From Bacteroidales bacterium (GTDB taxonomy: Bacteria > Bacteroidota > Bacteroidia > Bacteroidales > WCHB1-69), in NCBI GenBank assembly GCA_017962845.1, contig JAGCUN010000035.1, positions 124,001 through 188,000 on the forward strand: a stretch of 64,000 bases of DNA, given 5' to 3'. The position numbers and the translations under genes were made by a program. The notes below the pieces were generated by a model. The model was not told the DNA's origin. It did no database searches and saw nothing but the letters and a program-made list of their open reading frames with translations. Below, in pieces: positions 16,315 to 25,333 of the stretch (its first letter is position 1; each line of letters starts with the position of its first letter).

Positions 16315-17760
16315 TTAATAAACGTGTGATGCCGAGTTCAGGTTGTCGCCTCTTTGACGGCCCATGTAGCTCTGCACGCAGCGGAAGCCAACGTAGGAGC
16401 AGCAGGTGTCCTGATATTCGAAGGTCTTGGCATACACAGTGTTATAGTAGCTGATATCCTTCCAAGAACCGCCACGGATCACTTTTCTCTTCTTCTCGGG
16501 GGTGTCGGTCTTCTTGGCATAGTAGGTGTATTGCGGGTTGAGGTCGTGGGTGAAGTTGACGGAAGACTTGTCGAAAGCGTCTTCGCACCATTCTGCCACG
16601 TTGCCGCTCATATCGTACAAACCGAAGTCGTTCGGATGGTAGTGGGCCACGATGCCGGGATAGATGTTGCCGTCGGCGATGTAGTTACCGCGCTGGGGCT
16701 TGAAGTTGAGGAGGTAGCATCCGTTGATGTTCTGGGTGTAGGGACCGCCCCACGGGTACATCTGCATGTCGAAGTCACCTCTTGCTGCCCACTCCCATTC
16801 TGCCTCGTTGGGGAGGCGGAATTCCTGTTCGCGAGCGTAATCGTGACCGGCGAGCCAGCAGTTGCGCATGTGAGTTCTCCAATAGCAGAAGGCTTTGGCC
16901 TGACGCCATGAGATACCCACCACCGGATAGTTATCGAACTGCGGGTGGAAGAAGTAGTTGAGGGTCATCGGCTCATTGTAGGAGTAGGTGAAGTCATGTA
17001 CCCAGCACAAGGTATCGGGATAGATGTTCACCAATTCGCTCTTCATGAAGCGCTCACGGCCTTTGTTGTAGCTGCTGGGACGGCTGGCGAAGAGACCGCC
17101 GAGGTCATTGCCTTCCTTATCCATCTCCTTATAGGAGGCACCATAGTTCGGGTTGTTGGGATCATCGGGCAGGCTGCGGTCGATCTGATTTCTGTAGTCG
17201 CACCACCAATACTCATAATTGAGCATGCTGATGTTCAACATTTTGGGGCTATAGTGATAGAAGCGGGAGTTGGCAACGAGGAACATCGGGCTCAAGGCAG
17301 CCTGAATCTCTTCGTTTTCTGAATCCCACGGAATCTCTTCCTTCCAGTTGATGAGCTTGGGCTCGACGAGCTCGCCTTCGTTCTCACCGGACTGGTATTT
17401 CACGAAGTGACCGCCATGCTTCTCTTCTTCTTCGATTTCAGCATTACCGAGGAGGTAGTGGGCCACGGAGTCGCGTACCCAGTACACAAACTGGCGGTAT
17501 TCGTTGTTGGTGATCTCCGTCTCATCCATGTAGAAGGCTGAGATGGTGACGTTTTTCGACTGGTGTGTGAAGGCGAAGGGAACATCCTGGTCGCCAGACC
17601 CCATCAGGTAATGGCCTGCGGGAACATACACCATACCATACGGCATTAAATCCAAAAAGTCGGGACGATCCTTGACACCCACTAATTGGCCGTCGCCATC
17701 GTTCTTACACGAGGTGAGCAGGATGACGACTGCTGCGAATAATAATGCTGACTTTTTCAT
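16315..17760 (-). CDS. gldK: T9SS lipoprotein GldK/PorK
   Basis: Lipoprotein of 481 residues with lipobox LLTSC at residues 15-19 and a formylglycine-generating-enzyme-like (sulfatase-modifying) fold. Typical pieces are YVPAGHYLMGSGDQD, MDETEITNNEYRQFVYW, RLPNEAEWEWAARG, DMSGNVAEWCEDAF and KVIRGGSWKD. In this family the fold is structural: GldK/PorK makes the outer-membrane-facing ring with GldN. It lies 51 bases after porP and 60 before gldL. Confidence 0.94.
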   Translation of the reverse strand: MKKSALLFAAVVILLTSCKNDGDGQLVGVKDRPDFLDLMPYGMVYVPAGHYLMGSGDQDVPFAFTHQSKNVTISAFYMDETEITNNEYRQFVYWVRDSVAHYLLGNAEIEEEEKHGGHFVKYQSGENEGELVEPKLINWKEEIPWDSENEEIQAALSPMFLVANSRFYHYSPKMLNISMLNYEYWWCDYRNQIDRSLPDDPNNPNYGASYKEMDKEGNDLGGLFASRPSSYNKGRERFMKSELVNIYPDTLCWVHDFTYSYNEPMTLNYFFHPQFDNYPVVGISWRQAKAFCYWRTHMRNCWLAGHDYAREQEFRLPNEAEWEWAARGDFDMQMYPWGGPYTQNINGCYLLNFKPQRGNYIADGNIYPGIVAHYHPNDFGLYDMSGNVAEWCEDAFDKSSVNFTHDLNPQYTYYAKKTDTPEKKRKVIRGGSWKDISYYNTVYAKTFEYQDTCCSYVGFRCVQSYMGRQRGDNLNSASHVY

Positions 17761-17811
17761 ATCTTTCGATTTTGATTATTTTCTTAAACGAGGTTTTGAA
17801 CAGAATATTGT

Positions 17812-18837
17812 TTAATAAACGTTCTTGTATATGTTTCTAGAGGATCCGTAGCCTGAGAAGACTTCCTCTTTATAGATGTCGAAGCAGTAGCGGAGCATGA
17901 TTTCAATGTCACCATAGCTACGGTCAGGCTTATAGCCTAACTTGCTGGTTGTGAAGCTGTATGCAAGTCCCATTTCCAATCCGCGGAGGTAGTTGTTGGA
18001 GGAGTTGAAGAAGGGGCGGGCGCCAAAGAGTACAGACACTGCATCTTGAATACGATAGGAGAGGCCACCCCAAAGAATTCCGTTATAGCGGGCAAGTACC
18101 ATCAGGTCGAACTGTGCGGTGGCGAGGTCTGTTTTGATAAGGGCCTGCGGAAGGATTTCCCAGCTGGGATCCCAGGGCAACACCCAAGTATAACCGCCAT
18201 GAAAATAGAGGTTACGGCTCATCTTGTATGACTGCTTGTCGCCGGAAAGGCGGATTTTTTCAGCGATCTGGGTGACACCGATACCGGCATTCCAGCGCTC
18301 GGCCTTATAATACACACCCGCGCTGAAGTCCAAATCCAACCAAGACTCCTTGCCTGACATCCCGTTAAGGAGCGGGTCGTTTTCCTGTGTCGGATGAAAA
18401 TGGGTGGCATCCAGCTTCTGGCTCAGCATCTGGGCCTGCACACCGATACCGATGCTTCCGGTGGGGATTCTGAATTTGAAGGAGTATCCCAACTTTACAC
18501 CTACATTATTAAAATAGCCGATTTTATCTTTGATGAACGTGACACCAAGACCACCGTGCAGTTTGCGCAGGTAGGACTCCATGCTTACATAAATCTGCTG
18601 TGGGGAGGTGTTGTATTTCGTGGTGTTGCCACTCTCATCCTTATAGGTATCATTCCAGCCGGTATACTGTTGTCTGAAGATGCCAGTGAAGCACAAAGTA
18701 TTACTCTGTTCGCCGATGGCACCCGCGTTATAATAGGGGGTCGCCCACTGAAAAAGGGCGAATTGTGCGTCCTGCTGTGCAAAACCACTCATCGTCAAAA
18801 CGAGCAAAATAGCCGATAAAATGTACCTTTTTCTCAT
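17812..18837 (-). CDS. porP: T9SS outer-membrane protein PorP/SprF
   Basis: Outer-membrane barrel of 341 residues and first gene of the T9SS operon. The ATG at 18837 is preferred because it opens the signal peptide (MRKRYILSAILLVLTMSGFAQ); an upstream ATG at 18894 would add 19 unsupported residues. The mature start QDAQFALFQWATPYYNAGAIG is the PorP/SprF family signature. Members act with the T9SS ring complex or assist secretion of type B cargo. A short strand-rich C-terminus ends YKNVY. Confidence 0.92.
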   Translation of the reverse strand: MRKRYILSAILLVLTMSGFAQQDAQFALFQWATPYYNAGAIGEQSNTLCFTGIFRQQYTGWNDTYKDESGNTTKYNTSPQQIYVSMESYLRKLHGGLGVTFIKDKIGYFNNVGVKLGYSFKFRIPTGSIGIGVQAQMLSQKLDATHFHPTQENDPLLNGMSGKESWLDLDFSAGVYYKAERWNAGIGVTQIAEKIRLSGDKQSYKMSRNLYFHGGYTWVLPWDPSWEILPQALIKTDLATAQFDLMVLARYNGILWGGLSYRIQDAVSVLFGARPFFNSSNNYLRGLEMGLAYSFTTSKLGYKPDRSYGDIEIMLRYCFDIYKEEVFSGYGSSRNIYKNVY

Positions 18838-19160
18838 ATTTCGAATTTTCTGAGTTTTTAATTTTATAAAACGCAAAAAATTGATAATTAGCAAGTTGTT
18901 TTTTCTGTTCTCTCTATTTTGGACACGATTAATTGCTTATACTGCCCTTCATAGAAAAAGTTACAGAAAAACTTGCCTTTCTCTACTTTTTTGCGGCCCC
19001 AAAAGTACAAAAAAATTTTTTAGCTAACGCAGTTTGTTGAAAAAAAATGAAAAATGGTTGACAGATGGACGTCAAGTTGAAATGTTGACTTGTAAACAGG
19101 TGTTTGTTTATTCCACTTGCAATGTAAGAATTGTGGATGGAGGAGGTCTTTTTGGGGGAT
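18838..19160 (-). promoter_or_regulatory. T9SS operon control region with -7 box and long leader
   Basis: No gene is visible in these 323 bases. On the minus strand TACTTTTG at 19007-19000 matches the -7 consensus, giving a leader of about 155 bases before porP. The leader contains long inverted arms (18891-18907 and 18964-18976, sharing GCAAGT and TTTTCTG) that could close a large loop. On the far side (19010-19160) lies the 3' flank of the next gene, with no clear terminator. Confidence 0.45.
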
Positions 19161-22100
19161 TTAAAATAATGCCTTTAATTGTAAAAATCCAGTGTGTATC
19201 AATCTGTTATCATTCGTTAATCGTCCTTCATATTGAAAATTCAATTGCAGGTACTCGAATAATTTGGTCTGATAGGTGGCGTTCCAAAGGAGGTTGTTGC
19301 CGGCGGTGAGCCCCCCTAACATTTCGTAAGCAACAGCACTGTTTTCATTCTGGTTGTAGTTGATGTGGGTATAGCGCAGGTTCACGCTGATGGTGCCTCG
19401 CTGTTTCATGCGGAAATCGGCTGTCAGTTCGGCGGTGTACAGGTTGGCGCGGTCGGGACCGAGACGGTTGTTCTTGTAAGACATTTCGCCGATGGCGGTC
19501 AGCGACAGTTGGAACGGGAAGTTGAGAGTGATGCTGTTGTTTAGGGTGTGGGAAAGAATGTCGAAACTGCGGCAGTTCAGGTAGTCGGAGTTGCTGTTGT
19601 GAATGTTTTTGGTATAAATTGTTTTGATAATCAATATTTTATGGGGTGAGGATCGGAGCGTGACCTGATGGTTGATGCTGTGATTGCTTTCCATACCATA
19701 ATAGAGAAGGTTTTTGGATTGTGTGTTATAGTAGGTATAGTCGGCCGAGAAGTAGGGGTTGGGAAGCGAGAAGCCAAGTGAGTTCTTGAGATTGAGGTTT
19801 TGGCTTACGAGAACGGAGTCGTCGAGGTTGAACTGGTAGGGATTGATGGAGCGGATGTTATGCTGCAGGGTGTTTTTCTGGTAGGTGCGGAGGGATGTGC
19901 TGTTGCTGAACATGGAGAGGAATCGGCGGAAACCCTTTTTGTTTTTCCAAACCGCGCCCGGGCGCAGCTGGAGTGTCTGGGTGGCCCCGCAGTTGCGAGT
20001 GCTTACGAACTCGTTGGTGGGCAGCCAAACCTTCACGTAGTCGGCCTCGCTCTGGAAGGCTGCGGGCTCGAACTCGTCCATCTCTTCAATGCCGTTCTGA
20101 TTGTAGTCGTTCCAGACGTGTGTCCCCTGACCTGAGGCCACCTTCAGAAATGAGTAGCTCTTCTTTTGCTCCAGTCCGCTACCCACTTCGTAATAAAGTC
20201 CGAGGGTAATCGCCCCTTTCCAGAACTTACCGTAGTAGTCGATACTCCCTACAAAGTTGTGTTCGGATTGTGAATGGTGCAGGGTGTCGCGGTACTGGTC
20301 GTTGCGGTAGGTGAAAGTCCCTTTCAAACGGTTGTTTTTCCAGTGCGTGCATTCGAAGCTGGCCTGCGCCTCGTGTGCGATATTATTCAGTGTAAGTATG
20401 TTGTGTTGGGCATAATAATCAATTCGGTTGAGGTATTGGAGCTGGAAAGAGTAGGGGAGCGTATCGCCATTTTTGAGGTAGAGGGCTGCTTCGTTGAAGG
20501 CGTAGCTGTTGGCCCTGATGGTGCGGTCGGCAGCTTGGCGGAACAGGTTGTATTCAAGGTTGTCGCGGACTCCGATGCTGATCTGGGGGAGGTTGTAGGA
20601 GAAGTCGTTGTTGCTTTTGAGGAAGTTGGTGGTCTGCACGCTGTCGGCCGAGAGGAGGTGGGCGGTGGTGGCGTTCCAGCTCCAGCTTTTGAAGCGGTGT
20701 TGGGAGGTGAGTTGTTGGCGCAGTCCGTTCATCTCGCCGGCGCGGTACAGCCAGTTGGCGGTGTAGGCGGTACTTCCGCAGGTGGGATGCGCAAAGCCGG
20801 TGTTCACCTGAAGCAAGTGCTCATCGGTATTGTTGGTAAAGTCGCTGCTCAGGTTGTAGTCGCGGAAGAACTCCACATTACGGTAACTTTGCAGCGGGTT
20901 ATAGTTGCGATGGACATATTCGTAGTTGAGGTTCAGCAGATAGCGCCATGCTGTATCTTGGCTTTTACGGGCGTGCAAAGGTTGGTTGAATTCCAGATCG
21001 GCTTTGCAGGCGAGGCCGGCATTATCGCGGTCGTCGTCTTTCGAGAAGAGGTTCTGGTCGAGGTAGCTGAAGGCCACTTCCGCCCCTGCTTTCAGGTGGT
21101 TGTTGAACGCGTAGGAGGCGCCCACTGTGGCCAAGTCATGCATCTTGGGTGTGTTGAGCAACGCCACTGGGGCGTAGTCGCCTTGCGGCTGCCCGTTGAC
21201 CGGTGCCACCCACTGGTACATCTTCCCGTTGGCGGTGCTCTGCGCGAGGATGTAGTCTCCTTTCCCCACCCCCACGTAGCTGAAGGTGACGCGATACACC
21301 GAATCGTGCGAGTTACCCGCATACACGTAGACGGGTGCGTAGAGCTCGCCCTCCACCAAGGTGTCCTTGCGGTGGTAGAGAATCTCGTTACCCGTAAACT
21401 CGGTTACAGGGGAGGCGGTCTCGAATAGGGCGAGGTCGTTGCGGTCGCCGATTCCCGACAGGAATATCATCTGTTCGGGGGTGGGTTCGGGGCGGATGGA
21501 CTGGTTCTTCAAGTCCTGTTCGTGGAAGAAATTGACATCCAGTGTCAGTTTGCTGTTCTTTTCATGGGTGAAAGTGTTGGATGTGAAGAGGTTGTAACGT
21601 GAATAATATTGGTCACTGTACTCGAAAGATACGATGATGCGGCTGTGTTCGGTGATGAGTCGTTTGGGGGTGAAGGTGATTTCGCCCATGTTGTAGTCAA
21701 TGACGTAGTCTTCATCCTGTCCGCGTGTAAGCAGCACACCGTCAAGATAGACTTGTTCGGAGCCGGAGAGGATGATGATGTTGGTTTCTGACAGTTCGCC
21801 AGTGAGTCTGTAAGGCCCCTGCACGCCGTTGATGGGGGTGATGCTGTGGCGCACGTATTTCCCTTTGGAGAGGCCGCCGCCGACGGTGTTGCGGAGATGG
21901 TTGGCACTGTCAATAGGGGTGTTGACGGTGGCCTTCATGCCGGTGAACTGTCGGTTGACCTGAAGGAAATGAGTGTTAGGTAATGCGGCTATCTCGATGT
22001 CGCCTGCCTCGATGCGGAGACGGTCTTTGTAGATGAGCTGGATGAACACCTTGTTGAAGTCCTTGAGGTAACGGGTGTTGCCTTCGGGTTGGATGGGGAG

Positions 22101-22646
22101 ATTCTCATCGGTGATGTTGGCAAGGATTTCCACGCCGGGTGCAATCGTGCCGGCGAGTTGCAGGTTGAGGTGCGAGTTGAGCACGAAGTTCTGGTTGTTG
22201 CCCACAGAGATGCCGCGGGAGATGGAGCCGGTGCCTTGCAGGTCGGAGTCGAAGATGGAGCGGTTGGTGGGAGCGGTGATGGGAGAGAGGTGGCTGCGGG
22301 TGGGGTCGTCCACGAAGTGGGGCAAGATGAGGTCGGGTGATTTGTGGCTCACCGGGCGGCTGAGGTTCCGGAGCATGGAGCGGTAGGCGTAGGTGACGGT
22401 AGTACCGACTTTGGCAGGATTTTTCAGGTGCAGAGTGGCAGTGGCATAGTCGATGGTGTAGTCGGCAGTGTCGAGGCCGGCGAGGGAGAGCGAGCCGGGC
22501 ATGATGGAGAGGCTGTCGAGCACGACACTGGTGGAGTCAAGGCGAATGGTGCCGAAGCGCCGGTTGGAGATATCCTGTGCCGACAGGTGCGCTGATGTGT
22601 GCAGCACTATCCACAAGATGAAGATGTAAACCGTACGTTTCGACAT
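19161..22646 (-). CDS. Large SprA-like outer-membrane barrel protein, function unknown
   Basis: An exported protein of 1161 residues (signal peptide MSKRTVYIFILWIVLHTSAHLSAQ). After an N-terminal beta-domain, residues about 135-215 contain GSISRGISVGNNQNFVLNSH, EILANITDENLPIQPEGNT and KDFNKVFIQL, which resemble the repeated motif of the T9SS translocon SprA. The rest is strand-rich, with aromatic-alternating segments up to the C-terminal ...GFLQLKALF, as in a large barrel. At 1161 residues it is about half the size of SprA/Sov, so it is not that protein itself. It lies directly downstream of the T9SS operon but has its own promoter at 22680. Role in secretion is inference. Confidence 0.7.
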   Translation of the reverse strand: MSKRTVYIFILWIVLHTSAHLSAQDISNRRFGTIRLDSTSVVLDSLSIMPGSLSLAGLDTADYTIDYATATLHLKNPAKVGTTVTYAYRSMLRNLSRPVSHKSPDLILPHFVDDPTRSHLSPITAPTNRSIFDSDLQGTGSISRGISVGNNQNFVLNSHLNLQLAGTIAPGVEILANITDENLPIQPEGNTRYLKDFNKVFIQLIYKDRLRIEAGDIEIAALPNTHFLQVNRQFTGMKATVNTPIDSANHLRNTVGGGLSKGKYVRHSITPINGVQGPYRLTGELSETNIIILSGSEQVYLDGVLLTRGQDEDYVIDYNMGEITFTPKRLITEHSRIIVSFEYSDQYYSRYNLFTSNTFTHEKNSKLTLDVNFFHEQDLKNQSIRPEPTPEQMIFLSGIGDRNDLALFETASPVTEFTGNEILYHRKDTLVEGELYAPVYVYAGNSHDSVYRVTFSYVGVGKGDYILAQSTANGKMYQWVAPVNGQPQGDYAPVALLNTPKMHDLATVGASYAFNNHLKAGAEVAFSYLDQNLFSKDDDRDNAGLACKADLEFNQPLHARKSQDTAWRYLLNLNYEYVHRNYNPLQSYRNVEFFRDYNLSSDFTNNTDEHLLQVNTGFAHPTCGSTAYTANWLYRAGEMNGLRQQLTSQHRFKSWSWNATTAHLLSADSVQTTNFLKSNNDFSYNLPQISIGVRDNLEYNLFRQAADRTIRANSYAFNEAALYLKNGDTLPYSFQLQYLNRIDYYAQHNILTLNNIAHEAQASFECTHWKNNRLKGTFTYRNDQYRDTLHHSQSEHNFVGSIDYYGKFWKGAITLGLYYEVGSGLEQKKSYSFLKVASGQGTHVWNDYNQNGIEEMDEFEPAAFQSEADYVKVWLPTNEFVSTRNCGATQTLQLRPGAVWKNKKGFRRFLSMFSNSTSLRTYQKNTLQHNIRSINPYQFNLDDSVLVSQNLNLKNSLGFSLPNPYFSADYTYYNTQSKNLLYYGMESNHSINHQVTLRSSPHKILIIKTIYTKNIHNSNSDYLNCRSFDILSHTLNNSITLNFPFQLSLTAIGEMSYKNNRLGPDRANLYTAELTADFRMKQRGTISVNLRYTHINYNQNENSAVAYEMLGGLTAGNNLLWNATYQTKLFEYLQLNFQYEGRLTNDNRLIHTGFLQLKALF

Positions 22647-22672
22647 AAATCTATTTTAGCATAATGATAATG

Positions 22673-22680
22673 CAAAAATA
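22673..22680 (-). promoter_or_regulatory. -7 box (TATTTTTG) for the SprA-like gene
   Basis: Minus-strand TATTTTTG about 27 bases before the ATG at 22646. It gives the gene its own start, separate from the small RNA upstream. Confidence 0.5.
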
Positions 22681-22704
22681 TTCAATTTATTGTGATGGTG
22701 TATA

Positions 22705-22819
22705 ATTAAGAGAGCCGACTTGCGCCGGCCCTCTCGTGACAATCTTAACACAAAATTACATCATTTTGTGGCTGTTCTTCAGTCTTTGGCAGACATACAC
22801 GCACCGTGCGAAAAACAGC
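22705..22819 (-). ncRNA. Candidate structured small RNA, about 115 nt
   Basis: No protein is encoded here, yet the stretch folds into consecutive perfect stems. P1 pairs GCTGTT (22771-22776) with AACAGC (22814-22819) and encloses P2 (CGCA/TGCG, 22800-22810) and P3 (GTCT/AGAC, 22082-like spacing at 22782-22794), forming a three-way junction. P4 is CACAAAAT/ATTTTGTG (22749-22770). P5 (22708-22735) is a 12-pair stem with a GCAA tetraloop on the RNA strand. A promoter with both -33 and -7 elements ends at 22823, so transcription would begin at the base of P1. A short U-poor end after P5 leaves the 3' end uncertain. It resembles no family I recognise; the alternative is a long leader of the SprA-like gene. 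Confidence 0.6.
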
Positions 22820-22822
22820 GGG

Positions 22823-22852
22823 CAAAAGTACTAAAAAAATGCGAATAACAAA
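22823..22852 (-). promoter_or_regulatory. Promoter of the candidate small RNA (-33 TTTG, -7 TACTTTTG)
   Basis: On the minus strand TTTG (22852-22849) is followed after 18 bases by TACTTTTG (22830-22823). Both elements of the Bacteroidota promoter are present, directly after the M23 gene's stop codon at 22860. Confidence 0.65.
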
Positions 22853-22859
22853 GTTGTGG

Positions 22860-23822
22860 TTACGACAGTGCTTGATTGACCTGCTGTGAGCTCTTGAGGA
22901 TGGCTTCGTACTCCTCGGGTGTGATGTCTTGGAAGAAAAAGTGAACGGGGTTCACCCGCACGCCATCCTTGATGACCTCGTAGTGGAGATGTGAGCCAGT
23001 GGAGAGACCGGTGTTGCCCACGTAGCCGATGACTTGTCCGCGGGTGACATGTTCACCGGGCTTCACCGCCTTTTTGGAGAGGTGGGCGTACAGTGTCTGA
23101 TAGGAGTAGCCGTGGTTGATGACGATGACATTGCCGTAGCCGCCGCCGGGGGTCTGTTTGCTCACCACACCGTCGGCAGTGGCATACACGGGCGTTCCTT
23201 TTTTCGCTGAGATGTCAATGCCGGTATGGGGGCGCAGCACTTTCAGGATCGGGTGGTAGCGGTAGCCGAAGCCCGAAGTGATCTCGTAGCAGTTGGGCAG
23301 TGGCCGGATGGCTGGGATGGACTGCAGCATCTGTTTCTTCTTCCCAATGAGGGTGACAATGGTATCAAACGAACGTGACTGTGCCGCCATGCTCACGGTC
23401 AGGCGATTGGCCTTTTGGTGTATCTCCTCCAACAAAGCACTGGCGTCGGTTGGGGTGGATGAGTTGACTTTTTGTGTATTCCCTAAAAATGGGTAGCGTT
23501 CGGAAATGGGCATCGGTTCGCTTTCAAAAATGGCGCGGTAGATGTTGTCATCGCGTTTCTGCAGGTCAGTCGCTACCGTCGCAAGCTGGTCGTATCGTTT
23601 GTTCAAACGGGTTAGTTCTTCTTTTAACTGCTCGTTTTCCTGCCTGAGCATCAGTTCTTTAGGGGAATCTATCAAATAGAATGAGATCCATACGATTACT
23701 ACAGAAAATGCCAGTGCCGTGGCCAGAAACCAGAGCACCCGCTTGATGATGTCTTTCCATGAGAAAGTCTTTTTCTCAAACGAGAGTGTTTTGGGATTGA
23801 AGTAGTAGATGGATCGTCCCAT
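22860..23822 (-). CDS. Membrane-anchored M23 (LytM-type) cell-wall endopeptidase
   Basis: A 320-residue protein with a cytosolic N-terminus (MGRSIYYFNPKTLSFEKKTF), one transmembrane helix (about 28-50), a coiled-coil (about 55-90) and a C-terminal M23 domain. The domain has the zinc motif HPILKVLRPHTGIDIS, then YGNVIVINHG and GSHLHYEV, with all expected His and Asp ligands, so it is probably active rather than an EnvC-type activator. It should cut peptide cross-links in peptidoglycan during growth or division. The LysM-glucosaminidase gene lies 21 bases upstream; the pair looks like one operon for wall turnover. Confidence 0.9.
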   Translation of the reverse strand: MGRSIYYFNPKTLSFEKKTFSWKDIIKRVLWFLATALAFSVVIVWISFYLIDSPKELMLRQENEQLKEELTRLNKRYDQLATVATDLQKRDDNIYRAIFESEPMPISERYPFLGNTQKVNSSTPTDASALLEEIHQKANRLTVSMAAQSRSFDTIVTLIGKKKQMLQSIPAIRPLPNCYEITSGFGYRYHPILKVLRPHTGIDISAKKGTPVYATADGVVSKQTPGGGYGNVIVINHGYSYQTLYAHLSKKAVKPGEHVTRGQVIGYVGNTGLSTGSHLHYEVIKDGVRVNPVHFFFQDITPEEYEAILKSSQQVNQALS

Positions 23823-23843
23823 ATTATATAATATAGTATTGCG

Positions 23844-25172
23844 TTATTTCAGTTTGATGATACGGCCTTTCTTCAACTGGGTTTCTGCGTTGATGCCGTT
23901 GTAATCGCAGAGCTTTTGGAGTTGGATGCCAGCCATTTGTGCAATATACCGTGGATTCTCTTGGTCTTGCACTGTGTAGGTGGGCCGCTCTCCGGTCTTT
24001 GCTTTTTTCTCAATATAGACCACTTCGCCGGGTTGGGGATTGGCAGCACCAGAGAGGTCGTTGAACTTTTTGATTTTCTTTTCGGGAAGCTGCACGTCGC
24101 GGGCTATTTGGGCGTAAGTGTCACCCTCTTCCGCAATGATAAAGAGTGTGTTGTTGTTGACGTACACTTCCCGTTCCGTGAAAGGGTAGCCTGCATAGGG
24201 GGTGAAATCACCTTTCTTTGCCGTGAATACGGTGGGCTGAGTCGGGGTAGCAGTAGCGGCTGATTGAGCGGGTTGTTGCTCCTGCTTTGGAGCAGAAGAC
24301 TTCGGATCGGTTGCTTTTGCAGGTTGGGTATTGTTGGTGGGCTTGGGCTCAGGATTTTGATGGTTGGCGGGTGGGGTGGACGATTTGGGGGGATTTTTCT
24401 TATGGCTGGGTTTAGTGCGAACCTTTTCGGAGTTGATCTTGTTGGAATGGGGTTTGGTGGGAGTGGGTTGGGAAGTTGAAGTGGGGTGAGCAGTCACCGG
24501 CTGAGCAGACTCTGCCGGCTTTTCAGCTACTGCAGGTTGTGGCATGGCTGTCGGCTGGGGCTGCGCATACTGATTGACGTATGAAAAATCAACCATCAGC
24601 TCGGGATGCATTTCCGGGTAATTTTTGAAATATCCCGCTTGGAGGCGTTGTTGGTAGAGGGTGTCAAGATAGGCGATATGGAACCGCTCGATGATGCTGA
24701 TGAGCCGGTCGGCATACTGGGGGTTGGTGGCATAGCCAGCCGCCTTGAGTCCGCGAGCCCAACCAGGGTAGTCCATGATGTCAAGAGTGAACAATGCCGC
24801 ATAGCGTTGGCGATTTTTCAGAAAGAGGGAATGGTCGGTGTACGACTCCTCCACTCTCTCATATTTTCTGAAACACTCCTGCAACTCGTCATCGTCGATC
24901 AAAATCGTGTCACCGGTCCAGTCTTTGTGGCACTTGATGCCGAAATGGTTGTTGCCATCCACCGCGAGGTGACTTTTGCCGCAGGCGCTCTCGAAAATTC
25001 CCTGTGCAATGGTGATGCTGGCAGGAATTTTATATTCATACATCTTATTGATAGCCAATTCTTTATAAGTATCAATATAGGCATAAATATCGTACTCGGT
25101 ATATTGCCCACGTGCAGAAAGTGAGCAGAGGATGACCATTAAGGCGATGATGCTGTTTCTCAAATGCTTCAT
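23844..25172 (-). CDS. Exported glucosaminidase (FlgJ-type) with LysM modules
   Basis: Exported 442-residue wall hydrolase. After a signal peptide (MKHLRNSIIALMVILCSLSARG) comes a glucosaminidase domain (about 30-185) with ITIAQGIFESACGKSHLA, where the Glu is the expected catalytic acid, and NNHFGIKCHKDW. A Pro/Ser/Thr/Gln-rich linker (about 210-320) follows. The C-terminus holds two LysM-like modules (about 340-385 and 395-442), LFIIAEEGDTYAQIARDV and YIAQMAGIQLQKLCDYNG, for binding peptidoglycan. It precedes the M23 peptidase gene by 21 bases, suggesting joint action. Confidence 0.88.
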   Translation of the reverse strand: MKHLRNSIIALMVILCSLSARGQYTEYDIYAYIDTYKELAINKMYEYKIPASITIAQGIFESACGKSHLAVDGNNHFGIKCHKDWTGDTILIDDDELQECFRKYERVEESYTDHSLFLKNRQRYAALFTLDIMDYPGWARGLKAAGYATNPQYADRLISIIERFHIAYLDTLYQQRLQAGYFKNYPEMHPELMVDFSYVNQYAQPQPTAMPQPAVAEKPAESAQPVTAHPTSTSQPTPTKPHSNKINSEKVRTKPSHKKNPPKSSTPPANHQNPEPKPTNNTQPAKATDPKSSAPKQEQQPAQSAATATPTQPTVFTAKKGDFTPYAGYPFTEREVYVNNNTLFIIAEEGDTYAQIARDVQLPEKKIKKFNDLSGAANPQPGEVVYIEKKAKTGERPTYTVQDQENPRYIAQMAGIQLQKLCDYNGINAETQLKKGRIIKLK

Positions 25173-25199
25173 ATTGGACGGAATATATTTTTAGCCATG

Positions 25200-25207
25200 C
25201 AAAATTA
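25200..25207 (-). promoter_or_regulatory. -7 box (TAATTTTG) for the wall-hydrolase pair
   Basis: Minus-strand TAATTTTG about 28 bases before the start codon at 25172. No clear -33 element. Confidence 0.5.
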
Positions 25208-25278
25208 CTTTATAAATTTTGAAAATGAAGAATGTCAACCTGTAATACATCAACACCGAATCGTTGATAATTTAGGGT

Positions 25279-25312
25279 AAAAAAAGAGGGAATGCTGTGT
25301 GGCATTCCCTCT
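25279..25312 (-). terminator. Terminator after hbd
   Basis: AGAGGGAATGC (25285-25295) pairs perfectly with GCATTCCCTCT (25302-25312); on the minus strand the stem is followed by TTTTTTT. It closes the CoA-transferase/crotonase/hbd operon, whose last stop is at 25334. Confidence 0.92.
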
Positions 25313-25333
25313 GAAGAAAAAGTCGAAAGTTGT

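Noticed and set aside
20274..21428. Long open frame of 384 codons on the plus strand
   Set aside because: It is the reverse complement of the SprA-like gene, with low-complexity Val/Gly/Glu content, no signal and no family match.
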